From: Tubiluchus corallicola
Lineage: Eukaryota > Priapulida > Priapulimorpha > Priapulimorphida > Tubiluchidae
DNA: 64,000 nt
Assembly: GCA_030141605.1 (NCBI GenBank)
Contig: JAQGDQ010000088.1
Span: 310,001 to 374,000, forward strand
Direction of reading: 5' to 3'
Below are positions 36,621 to 51,200 of this stretch, piece after piece; the stretch's first letter is position 1, and each line of letters opens with the position of its first letter. A program made the position numbers and the translations under genes. Under the pieces are notes generated by a model that searched no databases, was not told the origin of the DNA, and saw nothing but the letters and a program-made list of their open reading frames with translations.

Positions 36621-39230
36621 AGCAAGAAACAATTCTCATTACTGCTGGCAGAAGTTTCAGTTAGGGTCGATAATCTGGTTGGTGTTAGCAAGAAATTTCA
36701 AACTGATATGGTGCTAGCTGTCTTTGAAGACAGATTACTTTGCTTATCATTGAAGTATTTCATGTTTGAAATATTCATGACCCCCAGTGGTAAATGCCAC
36801 AAAAGCAAAACGAAAAAGTGTGGATTTCTGTACACAAACAGTGTGCTTGCTGAATAACTTTTGTATTACCATTCTAAAAGTATTTTGTTAATTAATGTAT
36901 ATATTAATATGGTTGTTTAATAACATCAAAATAATTTGTCATTTTTACATAAATTTTTGGATCTGATAGAATAATCTGGAATTCTATTGGAACAGTTATG
37001 GACACTGAATACTTTTTTCCATGATTATTTAGTTAACAGAAACAATGAAAAGAATGATGTCTTTCAAGAATAACAAGTTTGTTTATTATAATTTTCGCAA
37101 AAACAGAAAGTCAAATCAATACACACAAGCAAAATAATGGTAAATAATTTTTCATTCTGAAACAATAGAATTCTGAGAAAGGGAAAGCGATACATCCCTC
37201 TTTTAGTGGGTAAAATGATGTGACAGCTCATTTTGCTAACTGAAATTGGATATACAAAACTGTGGAGAATGCAAATAATGGGTAATAGCCCTCATGATTG
37301 GTGAACCGAAAGCAAACTATCACAGCTTAATATCTATAATGACAGCATAAGTAATGTGCAAACAACTGCTCAATTACACACGAGCGTAACATCTTAATTG
37401 CACATTCTTTTTTAATTTTTGTAACTAATTAATGACATTATGCAGCTGCCAATATTTCCAAGAATTTGTTTCACTCGAGTCCAATATAAGAGATAATTCT
37501 AGACATAGAGACTGGCCCCATACATTATAAGAATTAAACAATTAGTAACAAATGATTTAAGTCCACAAAACTTAACTTGCAAGATATACTGTAACCAGAC
37601 AAATTGGCAAACCATTTTTACCTGTGTAAATAGTCTGTTGTCGAACAAATTCACTTACTGGTTGAAAATCTACCACACAATACATTCAACAGTGAGTTGA
37701 GACTTCTATGTAATTCCACAGTGATAGAAATTGTGGGAAGACTTCTGAAAGAGTATACATATAAAAAGTAAAACTCGTAAATCCAAATTTTTGATCATCC
37801 TAGTGGGGTACTGTTAAGACCTGATACCGAGTCCACCAAAGATATCTAAATTTGGACATACGAGTTTTAATTTTTTTATTTATGCCTCTTCCTGCAATTT
37901 CTTCACTACCCTCAAACAGTAATTGAGCAAGTAATTAATATTTTATAATAATACATAACTGTACTATTTAATACATGTATAACACAATTGCAAGTAGTGC
38001 ACTCAGTAAAAAATCATGCAAACTCAGATTGAGTTTTACTTCATTTTAGAGTCCATATACACGATATTTCTACTACACATGATATTTCTGTAGTAGAAAT
38101 AAAAACAAACTCCTGTTAGTGCTACTCAGTACTGAAGGTGCTTTTTCAATATCTAATATGCAATTAAAAGAATTTTTATGACACATGGTGGAAATAAACC
38201 TAATAGACAACAATCTATGTAAGAGAAATCTAGTATTCGATATTTAAAAAAAACTGTGCTCCCACAATAGATAGAGTAATCATAACTCTGATACATAGAA
38301 ATATCACAACTCTGAAATATAGTGACAGTTCAAAATTTGTGGAAACCTTGCTGAAACAAACAATAATCATTTTGCAATTTAGTACATTAACAGATTACAG
38401 GAACTAAATTGGATTTTTCTAGGAGTCATTTAACGAATTTCATAAAATTTTATTAGCACAAAAATGTTAGCACACATTTCAGCTACCTATGATCTGTGCT
38501 AACTTGTCATCTAAATTAACAAATTTATTAAGTTACTGTATAGTTTAACTCCTTTCTCAATAATGGTGCATGTTAAGACGGATTCGACTTTTAAACATAC
38601 CAAAATGTAATCCATAAAACGGAGTGCACTGATGTGTCCTTGTGACAGATTGCTAAGCACGGCCACAATGACACATCTCTGTTTATCGAACTATAGTAAT
38701 TTCTCATGTATTGATACAGCATGTTAAGCAGCTATAACTAGAGCCAATGCTGACAAAACCACCAGGTGGGAACTAGGGCAAGACTGGTCCAAGGTTGACT
38801 GGGGACCAAGCATGTAAATTCCAGACAACCAGTTAAGGCTTCGCAGGTATTCACTGTTCAACTGATCACAGTCTGACACGGCAACCCACCTATTCGTAGC
38901 TATGCAACAAAGACAACTACTGTTTCAAAATTAATTAAATATTCTCAAATATGGGTTTAACATATGGGTATAATATGATTATGAGACTTTGCTAATAGTT
39001 AAAGATCTCATTATGTATTACTGTTGTTAAGCGAGGCATAATCAATAGCTGAACTAAACAAACCTATGAACTTTATGATTACTACTAACTTCCCAATTTA
39101 ATTATGTTAATTACATCACATTCTAGATCCCAGCAAAAAAACTACTACTAAACTGTGCATTTAGAAAAAAGCATACTGTTGATAGTTTTAACCACTTCAT
39201 TTTTAAGGTACACATTTTTTCACATCCTCT
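36621..39230. other. Convergent intergenic region between HEATR3 and alanine aminotransferase
   Basis: 2.6 kb of AT-rich sequence including both 3' untranslated regions. No coding sequence seen. TTTAAT at 39097-39102 (ATTAAA on the - strand) could be the aminotransferase polyadenylation signal. I see no clear hexamer for HEATR3 close to its stop. Confidence 0.55.
39097..39102 (-). terminator. Candidate polyadenylation signal ATTAAA (alanine aminotransferase)
   Basis: Read on the - strand this is ATTAAA, about 130 bases after the stop codon. Confidence 0.4.
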
Positions 39231-42200
39231 TCACTTGTATTTTTCCATGAATTTCAAGTGGAAATCTTTCAGTCTGTGTAAGAAATCCTGAATTTTTTCT
39301 GGTGGTGGTAGAATTGTCATTCTACAAAAAAAGTAAATGACAATAAAATAAAATGTTGAGTTTATTACATTCAAGATTATTTATTTTGACTAAATCACGA
39401 CAGTTCTGCACGTCAAAAAATGGCTAGTGAAAGCTTAAAGAGTGATTCATAACAATTAAATTTTCTAGTTAATACACATTAATTGGTAGTTAATATTATC
39501 CATCTTTATAACAAAGTGTTTTATCCACCTTTATAGCAAATTGCTGTCTTTAAGGACAGGCTCTTACATAATATAATCCCTGTTAGCATAATGATTACAA
39601 TGTTTTAGGCTTTATAAACATTAGGAACTATAAGCAGGCTATTCAGCTTACTTTAGCCTTTTGAACTGGCAATCCAAATAACGAGGGTTCAATGCTTAGG
39701 TGAGGAACCTTAGTTTTTTTCCGATATTTTTGTAATTATAATTCTGCCAAGAAAGTGTAATCGAAAAGACATAAGTAGTCTTTTAGTATACTTGAAAAAT
39801 TGCAAATAAATGAGTGTAAGAAATTTTTTCCATTAAAATGTGAAATAAAATTGAAATTCTTGTTTACCTAAAGTGAAAGGTTCCTTCCTTTTGTCCAAAG
39901 CCGCTTCCAGGCACTACACAAAGGCCTTTCTCTTCTAACAGCTCATAAGCATACATAAAATCAACTTTTTGACCTTTAGCCTACAAAAATTAATGAAGAA
40001 CTAGTGTTAATTAGCAGTAACTTATAAACAGTTAACAATATACAAAAAAATAGATTTTTGTTAAAATGTGGAACACCTATGGTGGTATTTAAGTACGTGC
40101 AAGAACAATATTAATTACGTGATTGTTTCAAAAACATCTTTTGATGATGGGTTGCAGCCTTATTACAATGAGTTCCTTTTAGGGAAACAAAACACGCTTG
40201 GCTTAAAAAACGATGATAATAAATGTACATTCATAATGTAATTTTTTGCAGACATTGTTGAGTTGTAACCACTTGCAATATAAACAAATAGGTCTACATA
40301 CATTTCTATACAGACATTTTATACCTATAAATTTGTTTTGGTTCAAGTAGTTACTAACACGCAAAGAGAACTTTGAGACATTAATATATATTAGCCAAAC
40401 CCTGCAAAAATTTTGCGGACAAACCAACGACAACCTGTACCACACCACCCATGCCATGCCACACCCACCACACCACCTACCACACCACATCCACCACACC
40501 TCCCTCATCACACAATCCACAGCACCTTACACCACACCACACCTAGCACAACAACCCACTTTACACTCACCACTACGGCATACGATACCATACCACACCA
40601 CGCCACACCAAACCCACTCAACTCACATGACGATCATGATGATGACAATGACAACATCTGCAACACCAGCAGCACAGTATCACATCGAAATCATGCAAAA
40701 TATTTTGCACAAACTTAAAATACACAGACATTCTACATAGTTTTGCTTACTGCTTCTCTAATGATGGTAGGCTACATATTCAATCTATAACACATTAAAA
40801 TGGCGAGTGAAACCAATGCCTATAACAGCTGTAAAATTTTTCAAACTCATTGACAATGGGTGTTCCAAACAGGTTGCAGCTTTGGGGTGTTGAAAGAAAC
40901 TTCGAAATACACCCTTCCCGTTTCGCGTAGAGGACATCTCTCCTGGTGAAACCTTCAACACCTTGTAAACCGTTTCCATCTCTTTCCGAAAGTGTACTTA
41001 TTTTTTCCAGTATGCCCTGACAGTTGCACAAATCGAGTTTTTTTAGAGGCTGCTTATGCACTTTTTTGCAAAATTTGGGAGTGTGGGTCCAGGAACACTC
41101 CTGTTGCGGTAAACTGTGGCCATCCCTCGAACTCTAAATACACCTATAACATTGTAGAGCGAGCTATCCAACCATTACTGGCACCGCCCCTGGCATGTTC
41201 ACATTCACTAAAAATAAGTGGTGTAAGTTCTGCAAAATTTTGCAAAAAACGGTCAAAAAAGCGTATTTTTGGAGGTTTTTTGCCTCCTGTATCTCCCAGT
41301 GGGCCTGATTAAAAAAATAAACCCCCCACAGCTAATCTGTGGGTCGAAACCTTTCTTTTGGTATATAGGTCATCCCTCACGACCTTTCATTTAGCATACA
41401 GAAAATGGTACAGTCATCGGAGCTGTAGCACCGCTGGTATACGATTTTACCATTTCAGTTTATTGTCCTAAAGAAAAATTAGTGAAACTGAAAGTACCTA
41501 CAGACGGAACATCAGTTTTTAGAATATGACATTCGAGCAGTTTTTTCATCTGAATTTAACTTTTATCAAATAGCTTAGGTGACTCATAAAATATGAAACA
41601 TATCAAGGGACTAACAGGAAAAACTTTAGGACAAAATGCAGGACAATATTTCTGAGATGGGGATTTCCACTTGAAACTAACCTGAAAGTAACCACATTTG
41701 TTCTGGACGTCAGCCAGCCATACTTCTCTTAAGAACACAAATGTTGTTTTTCAAATACTTCTGATATTTGATTCAATTTATATATGGACCATGATGTGCA
41801 ATGTCGCATCTTAAAAAGATGTAATACTGCATTGTATAGTTAAAAATAATCTTTTCATTAAAGATTTCATATATATCTAATAAATGCACATTTTATAACT
41901 TGTAAGATACTTGCACACTTTGTAAGACCGCTAAAAACAACTATACATTTAAGTACCTTGGCAGCATCAATAGCTTTCTGTGGTAACTCTAATTTTGGGA
42001 AAGCATACATGGCACCTTGAACAACATTACAAGAAATACCAGGTAAACTGTTCAGCAATTCTACTGTCATCTTTGCCTTCATTTTAAGTTTATCAAGAAC
42101 ATCAGTTTTCTCCTGAAAGAGTCGTACAGAACAACTTTTAATTATCATTATCAAACAATTTCAAAACGTTGAATGTCTCTAAGGCATTAGCTGTAATCCT

Positions 42201-45200
42201 GTATGTTATTAAATATTGTTTCATGAAAACTTATTACTAATAATTGAAAAACAATACATCCTAATGCTGAATTGTCATTTAAATGTCTACTGTCTGATAA
42301 TATTTAAAATCAGACTCACACTTGTTTGTCATGCAAGAGCTGACACAACAACATTTTCAAATTGAGGGTACAAAATTCATTGTACATATCACTTTAAAAG
42401 AGTGGCTCAATAACTAAATTATTGTCTTTCGATTCTGTTGAAACTCATGTATATACCACGTAATAATCAGAACTGGTTTGCTTATATAATGAAAGCACGA
42501 GCATATCAGAACTGAACAAGCACATCTGGGAAAAATCCCCATAGAAATAAAAGCTACAAATTCTTGCCTTAATAAATAAATCATATGAAGGGTCACCAGG
42601 TTGAGGTGGAGCCGCTACACAGGCCATAGCTACCTAAAACATTAAAAATAAAGATTATCGATAAGTAGAAACTATAACATGTTTAGTTAACTTATTTTAT
42701 GTACATAAGTGCGCATTTGTGTAGTAAGCTCACAATTATTGCAGAGCCTTCAATGGAGTAAATTTTATTAAGAACTATGTATCATTGCGCCTGATTATGG
42801 GTGGTGAAGCATGAGAACTAACTTTTGCCAGATGGTAACAATAGCACAAGAATGGCATTTTCTCCAATGCAGCAATAACAGTAAGTTATATTTACCCTAA
42901 TGAGTTATAACAATTTTCTAGAAGTAAAAATCATACATTAGGTTATTCTTTGTTCATGTGCTCTTACAGTCTAGAATGCACACTTGGTGCTTAGAACTAA
43001 AGGAAAAACAGCGTACCTCTATAAAAGAGGAAATGTAAACGTTTCTTATAAAACCTCAAAATTGACGAATGAAGCCAGAAGATGGAGCATCATTAAAAAA
43101 TGCAAAGCCAAAGGCGAACAGTTAAGCACGTCAAGTGAAATCAAATTATTACAATATAGTTGTCAAATGCTTACCTGCCCAGATACAGGGGGACACAGCT
43201 TTGCGGTGACAGATTTCCGTAACATGAGTACAACATCTGGATCAAAGTTAACATATTCACAATAGCCTCCTCGATAACCACATCTACGAGAAAAGAGATG
43301 TACTACAGCAACAACAATACCTTTCATCATTAAAATATCATTTCTGCCTATAATAAAACTTTCATTAAAAGTATAGTTCTTTTTGCATAAATAAATTTCT
43401 ATAAAATCTAGCACTAAAATAAGAAATGTGGCACCCAATTGATGGTAAGAAACCCACAATTAACTGTGTTTAGAAACCAAGCCTTGAATACTGAAATGTG
43501 AAGAAGTTGGAACTGGTTAAGGCTTTGAACCAGGGACGTTCTGCTTGCAGGGCATATGCTATAACCACTACAGTACTGCGTTTCCCAGCGATTATAACAG
43601 TCCAAAGCCCATCTCTTATATCTGGCCTGTAGTTCGGCACATCCAAAGTGAGATCACTTGAGATGAACTCATGTATACAGTGTGGAGTGTGCTAGTCTAG
43701 CGGTTACGGCATCTGTCTTGTAAGCAGAGGATTCCTGTTTCACATCCTAATGTGTTCAACTTTTTTACATTTCTCTTTTTTCAAAATTCTAACCAAAATT
43801 CAATTAACTGTGGATTTTCACCATCAGTAATATAATCTTGATACTGAGATTGTTTAGTGACTTCTAATTACCTCAATGAAGCAAATTTTGTTTAATATTT
43901 GTTGTCACTCAAAATCTCTGTGCTGAAAACTGCTAGCTTAATACATATTCCAATAAAATGAGATGTTGCTTTCCAAATGGCACACAATGTAAAAAATTGT
44001 CTCATAAATGGAAAATGGCAATGCTACAAAATAGTTTTATTATTTGACAGGCAGAACAACACATTGCTGTCACAAACAAAAGTAATCCATAATCATATAA
44101 ATAATGCATCAGCTGTACAGTTATACAGTAAAAGTACCTACTCTCCCATATATCCTTTTGAGACGGACATAAAAGACGCCAATTCTGACTTTGCATAATG
44201 TCCACCTAATTCAGTCATTGTCTTTTTAAATGAATGAAATTGTCTGTCAGGTGCATAAATATTATCTTGGTACACCTAAATGGAAAAAGCATAAGCATTA
44301 ATGAATTTAACCACACTAGAAAAACTCAAAGAAGTGTCAAAGTGGGATTTAGGTTCGAACTAGACTAAGTAATGTGAAAATTCAATAGCGAATGCTTACA
44401 TTTTTAAATCTAGTTAGCATCCAAGTAATCCAAACATTTATTTGCTATTTTTTAACTTTCTTTGACAACTGAAAGAAATCAAGAAAAAAGTAATTGGACA
44501 ATCAACAAGTTGTATAACCACTGTTTGCAGAAAACAGCTCAAAGCTTGACTATTATGTATATGATATAATGCATTTGGTTTCATTTTGATTATCCTGATA
44601 ATAATTATGTTCCAAAAACAGCCCAAGTATAAATGTATTTGGACAGTAAACTATGGGATAGCAATGCAATGCTTTTGATTTCTAATGTGCAATAGCTATC
44701 CCTTGCTATGAGATATTAAGAATGAAGTATTAACAAACCTCGTCTGCAAGCATAACAAGTTTTTCTTCATTAGCAAACTTAATGATGCTTTCAATATTTT
44801 CTCTCGTGAGAACTTGACCTATCAACAAGGAATGGTCTATGAATAATAAAAATACTTCAGCACTGAACATTCTGAAGAATTCCGTTTAGTTATAAAAAAA
44901 ACTCCAAAATACAAAAAAATGCTATAAACTGATATTTATATAACAAATGCATACATGGAAATAATACCTGCTGTTCCTTTCATAAATGGTAGTACATAAT
45001 ACATGCACAAGTACTGCACAATATTTTCTATTTAGCAGTAATGCAGTGTTATGTTTCATAAAGATTATTTCAATTCTTTTTTGCCCAAAAAACTAAGAGC
45101 TTGAAAGTATGCAGTTGTTGTTAACTGTTTGGTGTTTGGCAGTTGAGCCAGAATAGTTTCTATATCTGTACAGGCTCAGTTGGTGGTTGCCTACTCAGTC

Positions 45201-48200
45201 AATGCCAAAGTACTAGGTATATGAGTGTTGCAATCAAGTCTATCAGCTCAAGTCCAAGTCGAATACCAAATCTTTCGCGTTCAAGTCCGAGTCAAGTTTC
45301 AATTCACTTTGGCCCAAGACCAAGTCAAGTCTCGAGTCATTAAGCCCAACCCAAGTCAAGTCTCGATTCATTAAGCGAAAGTCCAAGTCGAGTTTTGAGT
45401 CCTCATGTCTACCACTGAATAGTGTCGTAGTCATGTTAGTGTGGCCAATTTCAACTACAAGGATTTAATCGATTCTCAAGCTCCTGTTTAATAGTAATAA
45501 ACTATTCTTGTTAATTTTGGTGTTATTTTGCTTACTGCTGCACTAAAGTTATTGGGTCATGTTGACGTTTTAAATTGTGCCATATATCAGACTATTTGTG
45601 GAAGACACATTATTTTACAAATGGTTTTATGCTTTATTCGTAAATTTGCAGTAGTGTTATAGTGAGTATCTATATAACGAAAAAGTGACATTACAATCAG
45701 TAGAGCTAACTGTAGACTATAATCAGTAGAACTATGAGTATAGTCTACAAGAAGTTATTCAAGTTACATTTAAGAAATACCATGTCAAACATCAAACAAA
45801 CTTGAGTATTGTTACTAATAAATCACTTCAATTAATGGGCACACTAGTAGCTAGACAACTGAATACTATATTAGTCAGTTTAAAATGCCTGCTGTTAAAA
45901 AAAATCTATGATGCATTTTGAATTTTTCTCATGCAATGTCGAGGGTACGTTTAATGTCTTAATAACACAGAAATATTTTAACCAAGCGTAGATGCAAACA
46001 CTGCAGTGAAACTACAGCCTTTAAGAATTACGCTTTAGGCATAACACAAGCATGACTATAGACAACAAAAACCGATCAAATGTGAAGTTGAAATGCTTCT
46101 GCAAGTAATAACGATGTAACTACTTCGTTATAACATCAATAATTATTGTTTGTTTTACTGTTTGTGCAGTACGAGTCCGAATCAAGTTGCTAGTCCTTTA
46201 TTACAAGTCTGACTCAAGTCTCAAGTCAGCAACACTCAAGTCCAAGTCTAAAGTAAATTGCAAGTCCAGTCAGACTCAAGTCTGAGTCTGAGACTCGAGT
46301 ACTACAACGTTGATATACATACCCGTGGGATTCCCTGGATTAATAACCACAATGGCACGTGGTGTAGAATGCTTTCTGCCCTCACTAATTGCTCTTTGCA
46401 ACTCAGGCAATTCAAGACTCCAGTTAGATTCTTCATTCAAATAGTAACCAATCTGCAAATATAAATTGCATAAAAAAGTTGTTTTGAATAGAAAAAAAGG
46501 TCACGTATTGCTTTGACAACGTCTCTCTGAATTCAAAGTGCTTTTTAAGGATGTTTTACATAGCTTTTTTGCCTTTAATACAAAAAAAGAAAATTCTACC
46601 AATAAAACATACAAACATATAGACAATTCTGCATTTATCCTAACTAATGTACATTTTACTTATTTGTGAAAAACTGAAAGCACGATTAGATTGATATATT
46701 TTCTCTATTTTTTTACAAAAACATTTATTCTGTTTACATTAAAGGAGCTGCGAAATTTTAATGAAATTCAAACTGAAATTAAGATGTTTAATCATAGTAC
46801 TCGAGTACAGCCAAGAGACATATGCACATATTAATAAGTAAGGTAAAGTAAGGTGAAAATGTAACATGGCCAACACAGTTAACATGTTGCTCAATATGCA
46901 GCAAATAGCTGTATGTGGCAATTTACTTATCACTATATAAGCTCACTGTGTAGCAAATAACAAAAAAAGTAAAATGATATACATGTAGTTATCTTACTGG
47001 ATGTATGTCATATTCGGCTAAAGTAGCCGAATACAATGGATACTGCGGTATTGGAATCATAATTCCAGTCTTCTTGGCACCATCTGGTTGCTTTAACAAT
47101 TTTAGAATAGCCTAAAATACAGAATAATGAGGATACTGAATATTGCATGAAGAAAAACCAAAATAAATCAAGTCTATCAATTGATGAATAACTTGCCAAT
47201 AACAGTAGGCTTAAACATATAATGACAAAACAACACTAGTAGTTATATTATGATTATTGTCATGAAGCTAAATTATGCAACATTTAAGTTAAAGAATAAG
47301 ATCATGCAATTTCCAAATAAATGCTGAAAAATTGGTAATGCAAGCTCATAGACTGCGTACACACTCATTCAAAACACTGTCATTGTGGAATTTGCTAGTG
47401 TCAAAGGATCATGTGGCTACCAAAAATGGCAGCAAAATTTGAATGTTATTTAAGTGTGACAATATCAATATCTTGAATTTCGTCAGTCTTGGTTACGATT
47501 CTCAGAATGAACAAAAAATAATAATGTGCAGTAATGACTTAGCTAAAAGAGCCCATTGCATAATAATTGTACTATTTTAAAGAAACTTCTTTCCTATTTT
47601 GCTGTGAATACAAAGCAACCAGCATTTTATCAAGCTGTTTTACATTGAATTTTTTTGTGAAATTACTGTAACAAAAAATGTCCAGTTTAATTGTACAACA
47701 TCGATATACGTGGTAGACTCAATGCAGCGAGCAGACATGTCAGGCTGTGTAATGTCACCATTATAAGTTAATGTTACTTCACTCCACATAGAAGTATTAT
47801 AATAATAATGGAATAATAATTTATAATCTTTAAAGTATAATTTTTTCATTGAATCAGTTATTAATCTACACAGTTTTTTTGTTTTTGAAACACGTACTTT
47901 GATCCCATCACTAGCTCCTGTACAACACATGATGTAATTTGGATCTGCTGGTATTCCACCATCTCTTCTTTTTATGTATGCTGCTATGTCTTGCCGAATA
48001 TATTCAATACCAGGGCTTTCGGTGTATGAACCTATATCACAACACAAAATGATTTTTTACATTCTATCCTAAGCTTAGGGTCAACAATGTAAACGTACTA
48101 CCCGTGGAGCAATATTCATGCCACCTTATAACTTCAATAGTAAATGTCAGAGCATAACAAAGCAGGTCTTGCAAATGTGAGTTCTTTAACATTAAGATAG

Positions 48201-51200
48201 CGTCGCTATTTGCCACTTTGAAGAAACAGGCCCATTGTGTGCTGCTATGCAATTTTTCAGTGATAACAGGCTATCTAGTTTGTACTACAGTTATGTGTAA
48301 AAAGTGAATAAGTAAATAACTGATATCAGCAAAAAAAAACCATTGCTAACCTTGAATAGAGGATAACATAATTTTTACAAAAAGTTTCAACAGCGTTACA
48401 CCAAGTTTCTGTGAAGGTGACAAATTAAGTAGTTTAGAATTTAATTTAACGAATGATCAGTTTGAGGGTATTTCTGCAAAGCTTACAGTTTTCTAAAGAA
48501 TGGTTTACCAAATGTTACTTTAGCTTTTCTATACTTAGCTTTTCTATACATTATACTCTATTTCAATATACACATGTAACCATTTTTCCACATCTCGCAT
48601 GTGTTCCAAAGCAAAATATTTGCAAAACACAATCATCAATCAATTTGATAAATTTAGTTATACAATTTAGATGTGCAGAGATATCTTAGTTACTTTCAGA
48701 TGCATATATATATATATACTTATTTTGATCAGTCGTACAGACATCCTATTTTCGGAACATTGTGAACAGGAGGACAGTACGACTGATCAAAATAAGTATT
48801 AACCCAGGTGAGCGCCCATCCATTTACTAACCAAGCTCTACCTGAGAACAGTTATTTGATGAAAATCAATTCTATACTAATACCGACTTTGGATTAATAA
48901 GAATTTTTACAGTTTTCATTTCCTTTTTTGATCAATTAACTGCAAAGTTAATAAGCGCTTGCGAACTAGTTACAAGCACACAAGCATAGATTACTGTATA
49001 GCAAGTACAATCAATCATCTTCATAGTAACATTCTTCAACGATTTTCTTGCATACAAATTTAACATTTACTAGCTGACATTTAATGAGAACTAAGAATAG
49101 GAGTTGTTATTATTTACATAGTGGCAGCTCTACAACATGAACTTGCAAACACTTTGCACTGGGTAGAATCTTTATATAGGTCAGCTGTTCTCAATAACCC
49201 CTGCACACTGAAATAGCACATGCCTATAGTGCAGCGAGTAAGCTTTTTTAATGTGTGAAGCTGCACTGATCTTGGTGTTCAGCAAGGCTCAATGTTGAAC
49301 AAGAAAATATTAAAATAACTGCAATCTGTATTAACGTATGTAGACCATTGCAGCCAGAAAACACAATAAATAAAATGAATAACTTGATCTGCTGGCTGTG
49401 TCATTTTATTTTACTGCATTCTCGGCCTTCAGTTAGACTCTCCAAGGTGATGAAATAACTCCAGCAGAAGGCCAAGAATTTGGTGCTTTTAAAATAAAAG
49501 ACTAAACCAAGTTATTCATTTTCGTTTTAACAAATTACGTATTTATTTAAAAAGCATAAATTAATTACATTTTTTCCTTAATAAATGTGCATTTTACAAT
49601 TGTCTGCAACTGCTTAGTTTTATATCTAGTATAAAATCAAAGTCAACATGATTAGAATTGAAAAAAATGTTGAAAGTTTGCAAAATTTCTGAAATAAATG
49701 AAATGCAAAATACATTATTTTATAGCAGATCAATGACAAGCTTAGGAAAAAAATATGACCATAACAGCACCAAAATTTTAAATTACAAATAACTTATTAA
49801 TAACAAGTGGTTAGACTAAAACTATGAATTGTCTTTGCTTGAATTGAAAGTCACAGAGTGTGTTTAAATGATTAAGTTTTTGATTCCTTTGTATTTTAAA
49901 AAAGAATGTTAAGTGTGCAAAAAGACAACACAGCAAAAGCAGAAATCACAACTGCAGTATTTAGGCCTTGATAAAGCTGGTTTCACTTGTTTTATTTCAA
50001 GACAATTAGTTCACACCATAAGCTCTACTCTAAGTTACAATGGAGATTTGAATAAGTTTTCTAACAATCCCTCTACAAAAAAGTTCTTTGTATCTCAAGA
50101 TTGCATGAACTGACAGGTTATCATTAAAGCAGGACTAAATAAATTATTAGGTGTCAAAATGCAGTTTAGAACTACATTTAAAAATTAACAAAAAGCCTTG
50201 TACAGGCAATAATAACCTGCAATAGTTTTGGTGTGACATTTAATAATGCATGCGCGCATTCAGTAAAACCAAAAAAACATAAATAAAATGCTATTGTATT
50301 CATCAGAATGTTTCTTGCTGGATTTACAAAAATTACACCAGACTATACTCTAGAAATGGCCAAAAATAATTATGGATTATATCAAGCAGGCAGTCAATTT
50401 GCTTATTAAACTGTAGGTGTATGGAAACTGTGAAATGCGTGATTTTATGTATATAATATTGAAAACTATATTTAGTCTAGGCCAGGAGTAAGACATTCCA
50501 ACTCTTCGATTGGATCGGAAGAATCCCAATTTTAATGGTAACTTCCCTTTCTGCAGACTTTGAAATATTTCTAATGATTTTCCACCATCAGTTACTTCAA
50601 AATTAGATAACATGCATCACAGCAAAAGAGCAGCATTCCTCCGTTTGCCATAATGAAATCGACCATCTATTTTGTTAGACAAGGAGAAAAAATCTTCTGG
50701 AAAGCAGCAGGTAAAATAGAAGTGAGTCATTTGCTTGAGAACGGACAAAAATTATACATAACTGTCAGTAATATTTTTGCTTAAAGGTTTAAAGCGGTAT
50801 TTCTTATCAGGGACTTCATTTGGACATTTGAAAAAAATTGTCAGGTTTTCCTAAGTGTCTAAAAAGTAAGGAGCACTTTTTTAAAGAGTTAAAAAGTGAT
50901 GTCTGAAAGGCATTTCTACTAGTTTCACCTTCCTTTTCCTTTTGAACCTCACATTTAGTCAGACATGCCGTCTTCTCAAGATCAAACCCATCCTCGGTCC
51001 AAAGTGCAGAGATCAAAACTTTGCTGTCTGTTTTTTTCTTGTGAACCACACGATCAAACCTAACAAGCCACTGTTCTTTTACAATTTTGTCTTTTGGAAA
51101 ATGTAAAAACCGATCACTGTTTGTCAAAAGCATTGCTTGAGCAGCGCAAAGCAACAAGACATTTAAAAAACAGAAAATTAGCCGCGTTGCTATCAGAAAA

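Noticed and set aside
40413-40740. Thr/Pro/His-rich frames on the + strand and a Trp/Gly-rich frame on the - strand
   Set aside because: They are translations of the GTGGT-type repeat, which has a second copy at 2270-2545.
43681-43757. A functional threonine tRNA gene
   Set aside because: Box A is perfect, but the acceptor stem does not pair and box B has an extra base. SINE-like is the better reading.
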